From NCBI RefSeq assembly GCF_017308975.1, contig NZ_JADWPD010000004.1, positions 392,052 to 435,985 on the forward strand: a DNA stretch of 43,934 nucleotides, written 5' to 3'. This document shows, one piece after another, positions 25,730 to 32,061 of the stretch (its first letter is position 1; every line of letters begins with the position of its first letter). Source of the DNA: Amycolatopsis sp. MtRt-6. Its GTDB lineage: Bacteria > Actinomycetota > Actinomycetes > Mycobacteriales > Pseudonocardiaceae. Below the pieces are notes generated by a model. The model worked only from the letters and a program-made list of their open reading frames with translations, did no database searches and was not told the origin of the DNA. The position numbers were made by a program, and so were the translations under genes.

Positions 25730-26583
25730 CCATTGTGGACATCGGGATTCCCAAGCGGCTGGTCGAGTTCACTGTGGACGGCGAGACCGTCCGGGTGCAG
25801 GAGGGCTCGACGATCCTCGACGCGTGCACGGCGGCGGGCAAGGCGATCCCGACGCTCTGCTACGGCGACACCCTCGAACCGGCGAACGCCTGCCGCGTCT
25901 GCATGGTCGAGGTCGAGGGCTCGCGGACGCTGGTGCCGTCGTGCTCGCGCAAGGCCGAGCCGGGCATGGTGGTGCACACCGATTCGGAGCGGACGCGCAC
26001 GAGCCGCAAGGTGGTCCTCGAACTCCTGGCCTCGGCGACGGACCTGTCGACGACGCCGGGCGTGGCGGAGTGGATCGCCGAAACCGGCGCGGACCCGGAC
26101 CGCTTCGGCCCGGACGCGGCGACGGTGGCGCAACCGGCCCTGGTGGACAACGAGCTGTACGTCCGGGACTACGAGAAGTGCATCCTCTGCTACAAGTGCG
26201 TCGACGCGTGCGGCGAGCAGTGGCAGAACTCGTTCGCGATCACCGTCGCCGGCCGCGGCTTCGACGCGCGGATCTCGACGGAGTTCTCGAACCCGTTACC
26301 GGACAGCGCCTGCGTGTACTGCGGCAACTGCGTCGAGGTCTGCCCGACGGGGGCGCTGAGTTTCAAGCGCGAGTACGACAAGCGGTCGGAAGGATCCTGG
26401 GACGAGTCCCGCCAGACGCGGACGACGACGGTCTGCACGTTCTGCGGGGTCGGCTGCAACCTCACGTTGCACGTCCAGGACAACGAGATCGTGAAGGTGA
26501 CCTCGCCGCACGAGAGTTCGGTGACGCACGGGAACCTGTGCATCAAGGGCCGCTTCGGCTGGCAGCACGTCCAGAACCGGTAG
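25726..26583 (+). CDS. Formate dehydrogenase Fe-S subunit carrying the displaced Mop [4Fe-4S] domain
   Basis: The protein is 285 residues. It contains an N-terminal [2Fe-2S] ferredoxin domain (C45, C56, C59, C73), two ferredoxin-type [4Fe-4S] motifs (CILCYKCVDAC at 152-162; CVYCGNCVEVC at 196-206), and a C-terminal segment CTFCGVGC...LCIKGRFGW (C237, C240, C244, C272) that is the first domain of a molybdopterin formate dehydrogenase. It stops at GWQHVQNR, just where the catalytic chain at 22060 begins. Together the two equal one FdsA/FdhA polypeptide with gene order reversed. The His-ligated cluster (HxxxCxxC) usual between the 2Fe-2S and 4Fe-4S parts is not seen. ATG at 25726 overlaps the previous TGA. 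Confidence 0.9.
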   Translation: MTIVDIGIPKRLVEFTVDGETVRVQEGSTILDACTAAGKAIPTLCYGDTLEPANACRVCMVEVEGSRTLVPSCSRKAEPGMVVHTDSERTRTSRKVVLELLASATDLSTTPGVAEWIAETGADPDRFGPDAATVAQPALVDNELYVRDYEKCILCYKCVDACGEQWQNSFAITVAGRGFDARISTEFSNPLPDSACVYCGNCVEVCPTGALSFKREYDKRSEGSWDESRQTRTTTVCTFCGVGCNLTLHVQDNEIVKVTSPHESSVTHGNLCIKGRFGWQHVQNR

Positions 26584-26598
26584 CGGAACCCGTTCGCG

Positions 26599-26635
26599 CG
26601 AAGGCGCCGTGACTCGATGGGTCGCGGCGCCTTCG
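26599..26635 (+). terminator. Hairpin terminator after the formate dehydrogenase operon
   Basis: CGAAGGCGCCG (26599-26609) pairs with CGGCGCCTTCG (26625-26635), an 11-bp perfect stem with a 15-base loop, 16 bases after the stop. It ends the panE-formate dehydrogenase operon and isolates the hyi promoter. Confidence 0.75.
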
Positions 26636-26671
26636 TCGTTCGGGCGTTGACCCTGGCGCTGGGCAACGGCT

Positions 26672-26711
26672 ATTCTCGATATACGAAAGAAAGATTCCGG
26701 ATAGCGAAATT
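26672..26711 (+). promoter_or_regulatory. Two direct operator-like repeats before hyi
   Basis: ATTCTCGATATACGAAAG (26672-26689) and ATTCCGGATAGCGAAATT (26694-26711) share the pattern ATTCnnGATAnnCGAAA with starts 22 bp apart, about two helical turns. Each is an imperfect palindrome of the TTTCGnnnnnCGAAA kind, as bound by IclR-type allantoin/glyoxylate regulators in other bacteria. The second ends 10 bp before the ATG at 26722. No such regulator is encoded in the window. Confidence 0.5.
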
Positions 26712-26721
26712 CGAGGTCGCG

Positions 26722-27534
26722 ATGCCTGACGAGGGCCACTCCCTGCCGTACGTCGCCAACCTGTCGATCCTGTTCAAGGAGGCCCCCCTGCTCGAGCGCG
26801 CCGCCGCCGCGCGGGACGCCGGGTTCACCGATGTCGAGTTCTGGTGGCCGTTCGGCTCCGCGGTGCCCGCGCGCGAGGACGTGGACGCCTTCGTCCGGAG
26901 CCTCGACGGGGTCCGGTTGCGGGGGCTGAACTTCTACGCCGGGGACATGGCGGCGGGGGAGCGGGGGCTCGTCTCCTGGCTCGGCCGGGAGACCGAGTTC
27001 GCCGACAGCCTCGTCGTCGCCCTCGGCATCGCCGAACGCACCGGCTGCCGCAGCTTCAACGCGCTCTACGGCAACCGGCTCGACGGCGAAGACCCGGCCA
27101 AGCAGGACGACCTGGCCCGCGTGCACCTGGACAAGGCCGCCGACGCCGCCGCGCGGATCGGCGCGCAGCTGGTCCTCGAACCGCTCTCCGGCGCGGACCG
27201 CTACCCGCTCAAGACCGCCGCGGACGCCGTGGCCGTGCTCGACGACCTCGGGCGCGAAAACGTGCGGTTGCTGGCCGATCTTTACCACCTGGCAGTCAAC
27301 GGAGACGACCTGGACGCGCTCGCGACGCGGCACCTCGCCCGGATCGGGCACGTGCAGATCGCCGACGCTCCCGGCCGCCACCAGCCCGGTACCGGCGAGC
27401 TCGACATCGACGGGCACCTCGCGAAGCTGCAGAACGCGGGTTACGCGGGCTTCGTCGGAATCGAGTACGTCCCGGAACCCGACACGCTCACGTCGCTGGC
27501 CTGGCTGCCGAAAACCCGAAGGGGACGAGCATGA
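26722..27534 (+). CDS. hyi: Hydroxypyruvate isomerase
   Basis: The protein is 270 residues, a TIM-barrel of the xylose-isomerase-like superfamily. YVANLSILFKEAPLLERAAA is the typical start; LVLEPLSGADRYPL and FVGIEYVP hold the two Glu ligands for the metal, and ADLYHLAVNGDDL lies between them. It interconverts hydroxypyruvate and tartronate semialdehyde. The ATG at 26722 was chosen; an upstream in-frame ATG at 26617 falls inside the terminator hairpin. It leads the hyi-glxR-gcl operon; its stop overlaps the glxR ATG. Confidence 0.9.
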   Translation: MPDEGHSLPYVANLSILFKEAPLLERAAAARDAGFTDVEFWWPFGSAVPAREDVDAFVRSLDGVRLRGLNFYAGDMAAGERGLVSWLGRETEFADSLVVALGIAERTGCRSFNALYGNRLDGEDPAKQDDLARVHLDKAADAAARIGAQLVLEPLSGADRYPLKTAADAVAVLDDLGRENVRLLADLYHLAVNGDDLDALATRHLARIGHVQIADAPGRHQPGTGELDIDGHLAKLQNAGYAGFVGIEYVPEPDTLTSLAWLPKTRRGRA

Positions 27535-28418
27535 AACTGGGATTCATCGGACTGGGCGTGATGGGCGCCCCGATGGCCGCGCACCTGGTCGCGGCCGGCC
27601 ATGACGTCGGCGGCTACGACGTCACCCCCGCCGCGGGGGAGAAGCTGCGGGCCGCCGGCGGGCGGGCCGCGACCGGCGTCGCGGACGCGGTGGCCGGGGC
27701 GGACGTCGTCATCACGATGCTGCCGAACCACCCGCAGGTCGAGGACGTCGTGCTGGCCGGCGGCGGTGTCCTCGACACCGCCGAGCCGGGCACGCTCCTG
27801 ATCGACATGAGCACCATCCGGCCCGAAACGTCGATCGCGATCGCGGAAGCCGCGCGGGACAGGAAGATCCGCGTCCTCGACGCGCCCGTCTCGGGCGGGC
27901 AGGCCGGGGCCGAGCAGGCGTCGCTGTCCATCATGGTCGGTGGTCTCGAAGAGGACTTCGCGGCGGCCAAGCCGGTACTGGCCGCCGTCGGCAAGACCAT
28001 CGTGCACGTCGGCCCGCACGGCGCCGGCCAGGTCGTCAAGGCCGCGAACCAGCTCGTCGTGGGTGGGATCTACGGGCTCGTCGCGGAGGCGATCGTGCTC
28101 CTGGAAGCGTCCGGTGTGGACGCCGCCACGGGCCTCGACGTGCTCGCCGGCGGGCTCGCGGGCAGCCGGATCCTGGAGCTCAAGCGCCAGTCCATGGTGG
28201 ACCGGCAGTTCGCGCCCGGCTTCCGGATCGACCTGCACCACAAGGACATGGGGATCGCGCTGGCTGCCGCCCGGCAGGCCGACGTCGCGCTCCCGCTCAC
28301 CGGGCTGGTCGCCCAGCTCGTCGCCGCCGGCCGCGCCATGGGCTACGGCTCCCTGGACCACTCGGCCTTGCTGAAGGTCGTCGAACAGTTGTCGGGCCGC
28401 GTCCCGGCGGAGGTGTGA
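27531..28418 (+). CDS. glxR: 2-hydroxy-3-oxopropionate (tartronate semialdehyde) reductase
   Basis: The protein is 295 residues in the beta-hydroxyacid dehydrogenase family. It has the NAD(P)-binding N-terminus MKLGFIGLGVMGAPMAAHL, the substrate-binding loop DAPVSGGQAGAE, and the catalytic Lys segment GAGQVVKAANQLVVGG. It reduces tartronate semialdehyde from Gcl to glycerate, feeding the glycerate kinase encoded at 36774. The ATG overlaps the hyi stop by four bases, and gcl starts one base after its own stop, so the three are translationally linked. Confidence 0.92.
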   Translation: MKLGFIGLGVMGAPMAAHLVAAGHDVGGYDVTPAAGEKLRAAGGRAATGVADAVAGADVVITMLPNHPQVEDVVLAGGGVLDTAEPGTLLIDMSTIRPETSIAIAEAARDRKIRVLDAPVSGGQAGAEQASLSIMVGGLEEDFAAAKPVLAAVGKTIVHVGPHGAGQVVKAANQLVVGGIYGLVAEAIVLLEASGVDAATGLDVLAGGLAGSRILELKRQSMVDRQFAPGFRIDLHHKDMGIALAAARQADVALPLTGLVAQLVAAGRAMGYGSLDHSALLKVVEQLSGRVPAEV

Positions 28419-28419
28419 C

Positions 28420-30111
28420 ATGCCCAGAATCCCCGCGATGCAGGCGGTCGTCGACGTCCTGGAGAGCGAAGGCGTCGACACCGTCTTCGGCTGCCCGGGC
28501 GCCGCCATCCTCCCGCTGTATAACGCCCTGCAAGGCCGGTCGATCGAGCACCTGATCGTCCGCCACGAAGAGGGCGCGACACACATGGCCGACGGCTGGG
28601 CCAGGACGAACGGCAACGTCGGCGTCGCCATCGGCACGTCCGGTCCGGCCGGGACGAACATGATCACCGGGCTCTACACCGCGCACGCGGACTCGATCCC
28701 GATGATCTGCATCACCGGCCAGGCCGCGACCACCAAGCTGCACCAGGAGGCGTTCCAGGCCGTCGACATCGTCGAGATCGCCAAGCCGGTGACGAAGTGG
28801 GCGGTGCAGGTCAAGGAGGCGGCGCAGCTGCCGTGGATCTTCCGTGAGGCGTTCCGGATCGCCCGCTCGGGCCGCCCCGGCCCGGTGCTCATCGACCTGC
28901 CGATCGACGTCCAGAAGCAGGACATCGAGTGGGACTCCTCGATCGACTCGCCGCTGCCGGTGACCCGGGTGACCCCGGCGCCCGCGCGCGTCGAGCGCGC
29001 GCTGGACCTCCTGCTGGCCGCCGAGCGCCCGCTGATCCTGGCCGGCGGCGGCGTCGTCCTCGGCGAGGCGAGCGAGCAGCTGCGGGCAGCCGCCGAGCGG
29101 CTCGACGTCCCGGTGCAGGTGACGCTGATGGGCAAGGGCAGCTTCCCCGAGAACCACGAGCTGTTCGCCGGGATGGCCGGCATCCAGACGTCCCAGCGGT
29201 GGGCGAACGCGGCCTTCCTGGAGGCCGACCTCGTGCTGGCGCTCGGCGCCCGGTTCGGCGACCGGCACACCGGCGAGCTGTCGGTCTACCGCGGGGAGCG
29301 GAAGTTCATCCACGTCGACATCGAGCCCACCCAGCTGGGCAAGGTCTTCGGCCCCGACCTCGGGATCGTCTCGGACACTCGGGAGTTCCTCGACGCGCTG
29401 CTGGCGGCGGTGGACCGCCGGTCGGCAACACCGAGGCGGGAGTGGGTCGCCCGGATCGGCGAGCTGAAGGAGGCGCTGCCCCGGCGTGACGACTTCGACA
29501 GCCTGCCGATCAAGGCGCCGCGGGTGTTCAAGGAGATCAACGAAACCTTCGGCGAGGACACCTACTTCGTCACCGCGATCGGGCTCTACCAGATCTGGTC
29601 AGGCCAGTTCCAGCAGGCGCACAAGCCGCGGCACTACCAGGTGTGCGGCCAGGCCGGCCCGCTCGGCTGGGAGATCCCGGCGGCCATCGGCGTCAAAAAG
29701 GCGCGGCCGGAAGCCGAGGTCGTCGGCGTCGTCGGCGACTACTCGTTCCAGTTCCTCGTCGAGGAGCTGGCGGTGGCCGCCCAGTACGACGTCGGGTTCG
29801 TGCTGATCATGCTCAACAACGAGTACCTCGGGCTCATCCGCCAGGCCGAGACCGGCTACGAGATGAACTTCGAGGTCGACATCCACTACGACGCGATCGG
29901 CACGGACAACGTGAAGATCATGGAGGCCTACGGCTGCTCCGGCACCCGGGTGCACGAGCCGGGGGAGATCCGCACGTCCCTGGAGTGGGCGCGCAAGGAG
30001 GCCGAGCGCACCAGCCGCCCGGTCCTGGTGGAGATCATGATCGAGCGCGAGGGCAACGCCGCCATGGGCGCCGCCCTCGACGCCGTCCGCGAGTTCGAGC
30101 CGGCAAGCTGA
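28420..30111 (+). CDS. gcl: Glyoxylate carboligase (tartronate-semialdehyde synthase)
   Basis: The protein is 563 residues, TPP-dependent. It tracks E. coli Gcl through long blocks: GTSGPAGTNMITGLYTAHAD, EAFQAVDIVEIAKPVTKWAV, GFGCP-like FGCPGAAILPLYNAL, HVDIEPTQLGKVFGPDLGIV, QVCGQAGPLGWEIPAAIGV and YLGLIRQAETGYEM. It joins two glyoxylates with loss of CO2 to make tartronate semialdehyde. One residue stands out: E. coli Gcl has Val51 (RHVEGASHM) in place of the TPP-activating Glu, whereas this protein reads RHEEGATHM with Glu at 50. Start ATG 28420 is one base after glxR. Glyoxylate can come from oxalate or purines. Confidence 0.93.
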   Translation: MPRIPAMQAVVDVLESEGVDTVFGCPGAAILPLYNALQGRSIEHLIVRHEEGATHMADGWARTNGNVGVAIGTSGPAGTNMITGLYTAHADSIPMICITGQAATTKLHQEAFQAVDIVEIAKPVTKWAVQVKEAAQLPWIFREAFRIARSGRPGPVLIDLPIDVQKQDIEWDSSIDSPLPVTRVTPAPARVERALDLLLAAERPLILAGGGVVLGEASEQLRAAAERLDVPVQVTLMGKGSFPENHELFAGMAGIQTSQRWANAAFLEADLVLALGARFGDRHTGELSVYRGERKFIHVDIEPTQLGKVFGPDLGIVSDTREFLDALLAAVDRRSATPRREWVARIGELKEALPRRDDFDSLPIKAPRVFKEINETFGEDTYFVTAIGLYQIWSGQFQQAHKPRHYQVCGQAGPLGWEIPAAIGVKKARPEAEVVGVVGDYSFQFLVEELAVAAQYDVGFVLIMLNNEYLGLIRQAETGYEMNFEVDIHYDAIGTDNVKIMEAYGCSGTRVHEPGEIRTSLEWARKEAERTSRPVLVEIMIEREGNAAMGAALDAVREFEPAS

Positions 30112-30136
30112 ACTCGGCCTGGCCCGGCCCGGCTCG

Positions 30137-30427
30137 TCAGGCGAGGATCGCGAGCAGCTGGTCGCTGGAGCGATCGGCCAGGTCGGCCGGCGTGTCGATC
30201 GAGGGCGCGCCGGCCACGAAGCCCGGTCCGCGCACGACGTCGTTCGCGACGGCCTTGTAGAAGTTCTGGCGCTGGGCGTTGAACCGGGCGGCCCGGGCCA
30301 GCTCGGCCTGGCAGGCGATCGCCCGGATGATGCCGGCGAACAGGCAGGCGACCGGCAGCCCCGGCTCCTGGATCTCCAGCGGGGTGAGGCCGGTGGCGGC
30401 CGCGGCCGTTTCGATGCGGTTGAACAC
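30137..30427 (-). CDS. Small protein of unknown function
   Basis: The protein is 96 residues from GTG 30427, chosen because GGAG lies 7 bases upstream on that strand; an in-frame longer start at 30571 would run through a large hairpin and gives Arg-rich sequence without pattern. The protein is Ala-rich and helical-looking (LFAGIIRAIACQAELARAAR, then FNAQRQNFYKAVANDVV), with no signal peptide or metal motif. It is convergent with gcl. The family is not recognised. Confidence 0.5.
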   Translation of the reverse strand: MFNRIETAAAATGLTPLEIQEPGLPVACLFAGIIRAIACQAELARAARFNAQRQNFYKAVANDVVRGPGFVAGAPSIDTPADLADRSSDQLLAILA

Positions 30428-30540
30428 GACGTAGCTCCTGCACGGAAGGGGACCTGACAGCCGACGGTAACCAGGCGGAACGACACCCCGCCCGAGATTC
30501 CGCCTTCCCCGCAGGACCTTTCCCGAATACGCGGTGCCCC

Positions 30541-30579
30541 AGGCCGCCGTGCGAGGCCCCCGACCTCGCACGGCGGCCT
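30541..30579. terminator. Large perfect hairpin in a divergent promoter region
   Basis: AGGCCGCCGTGCGAGG (30541-30556) is the exact reverse complement of CCTCGCACGGCGGCCT (30564-30579), with a 7-base loop. A 16-bp perfect GC-rich stem is terminator-like, yet it lies upstream of both flanking genes (small protein on minus, xanthine dehydrogenase operon on plus). It may block read-through, act as leader structure, or mark the end of an uncalled transcript. The remainder of 30428-30721 shows only a possible promoter for the plus operon. Confidence 0.55.
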
Positions 30580-30721
30580 TGGCGTGCCCGCGGGACGGGT
30601 ATTGGAGGAAAGTACAAACGCGGGCTCGAAATTCACCCGCCTTTCAGGGGTTTTGCCGTGGTCGGGGCCACGCGGGAGCGTGTCTACTTCTTGCCGAAGC
30701 AGCCCCGAAAGGACGTCCACA

Positions 30722-31600
30722 GTGGAATTCCTCCGACCCGCCTCGCTGGCCGACGCGCTCGCCGCGAAGGCCGCGAACCCCGGTGCGGTCCCGCTCGCCG
30801 GTGGCACGGACGTGATGGTCGAGCTCAACTTCGACCACCGCCGCCCGGACGCCCTGCTCGACCTCGGGCGCGTGCCCGAACTGCACGAGCACGGCACCGA
30901 CGGCGGCCGGATCCGGATCGGCGCGGCCGTGCCCTACAGCCGGATCATCACCGAGCTGGGCCCGCGGCTGCCCGGGCTGGCGATGGCCGCGCGGACCGTC
31001 GGGTCCCCGCAGATCCGCAACCGCGGTTCGGTGGGCGGCAACCTCGGCGCGGCCTCGCCCGCGGGAGACTCCCACCCGGCCCTGCTGGCCGCGGACGCCG
31101 AGGTCGAGATCGCCTCCGTGCGCGGTACCAGGATCGTCGCCGCGAAGGATTTCTACGTCGGGGTGAAGAAGAACGTCCTGGCACCGGACGAGCTGATCAC
31201 CGCGGTCCTGCTGGCCCCGGCCACCGGGCCGCAGCAGTTCAGCAAGATCGGCACGCGCAACGCCATGGTCATCGCCGTGGCCGCCTTCGGGCTCGCCCTG
31301 CACCCCGCCGAGAAGCGGGTCGGCACCGGCGTCGGCTCGGCCGCGCCGACGCCCCGGCGGGCCTTCGCCGCCGAGGAGTTCCTGGCCGGCGAGCTGGACT
31401 GGGCCGCGCCGAAGCCCCTCGCCGACTCGGTGAAACGCCGCTTCGGCGACCTGGTCTCGGCGGCCGCGTCGCCGATCGACGACGTCCGGGGGAGCGCGGC
31501 CTACCGGCGGCACGCCCTCGGCGTCATGGCGCGCCGGACGCTGACCTGGGCCTGGACCGAATACTGTGCCCGACCTGGAGGGAGCGCGAAGTGCGCCTGA
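30722..31600 (+). CDS. Xanthine dehydrogenase FAD-binding subunit
   Basis: The protein is 292 residues, CoxM/XdhB-type. VPLAGGTDVMVELNF and the FAD motif QIRNRGSVGGNLGAASPAGD are clear, followed by the CO-dehydrogenase flavoprotein C-terminal domain (IGTRNAMVIAVAAFGLAL). GTG at 30722 gives the normal EFLRPASLADAL start with AAAGGACG upstream. It passes electrons from the 2Fe-2S subunit to NAD+. Its stop overlaps the next GTG. It is the first gene of a purine-use operon that probably runs to glycerate kinase. Confidence 0.9.
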   Translation: MEFLRPASLADALAAKAANPGAVPLAGGTDVMVELNFDHRRPDALLDLGRVPELHEHGTDGGRIRIGAAVPYSRIITELGPRLPGLAMAARTVGSPQIRNRGSVGGNLGAASPAGDSHPALLAADAEVEIASVRGTRIVAAKDFYVGVKKNVLAPDELITAVLLAPATGPQQFSKIGTRNAMVIAVAAFGLALHPAEKRVGTGVGSAAPTPRRAFAAEEFLAGELDWAAPKPLADSVKRRFGDLVSAAASPIDDVRGSAAYRRHALGVMARRTLTWAWTEYCARPGGSAKCA

Positions 31601-32061
31601 ACGTCACCGTCAACGGCGAACCCCGCCGGGCGGACAACGTCTGGGAGGGCGAGAGCCTCCTCTACGTCCTGCGCGAGCGGCTCGGCCTCCCCGGCTCGAA
31701 GAACGCCTGCGAGCAGGGTGAATGCGGTTCGTGCACGGTCTACCTCGACGGTGTCCCGGCGTGTGCGTGCCTGGTCGCGGCCGGGCAGGCCGAGGGCCGC
31801 GAGGTCGTCACCGTCGAAGGGCTGGCCGACGGGGAAACCCTCGACCCGGTGCAGGAGGCGTTCGTCGAGCGCGGTGCCGTCCAGTGCGGGTTCTGCACGC
31901 CGGGCCTGCTGGTGGCGGCGCACGACCTGATCGAGCGGAACCCCGAGCCGTCCGACGTCGAGATCCGCGAGGCCCTCGCCGGGAACCTCTGCCGTTGCAC
32001 GGGCTACGAGAAGATCCTCGACGCCGTCCGCGACGCCGCCGCGAAGAAGGCCGTCCGATGA
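31591..32061 (+). CDS. Xanthine dehydrogenase [2Fe-2S] subunit
   Basis: The protein is 156 residues. The plant-type ferredoxin half has KNACEQGECGSCTVYLDG (C40, C45, C48 and a later Cys in VPACAC). The C-terminal helical half has the second cluster in VQCGFCTPGLLVAAHDL and GNLCRCTGYEKI. These are the two standard clusters of molybdenum hydroxylases. GTG at 31591 overlaps the preceding stop, and GGAGGG lies upstream. Its stop overlaps the next ATG as ATGA, so three subunits are made in step. Confidence 0.93.
   Translation: MRLNVTVNGEPRRADNVWEGESLLYVLRERLGLPGSKNACEQGECGSCTVYLDGVPACACLVAAGQAEGREVVTVEGLADGETLDPVQEAFVERGAVQCGFCTPGLLVAAHDLIERNPEPSDVEIREALAGNLCRCTGYEKILDAVRDAAAKKAVR

Noticed and set aside
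26617..26721. Upstream in-frame ATG for hyi at 26617
   Set aside because: It lies inside the terminator hairpin and adds residues with no family similarity; the ATG at 26722 fits the family start.
30428..30571. Longer start (30571) for the small minus-strand protein
   Set aside because: The extension crosses the 16-bp hairpin, is Arg/Gly-rich, and the GTG at 30427 has a well-placed GGAG.
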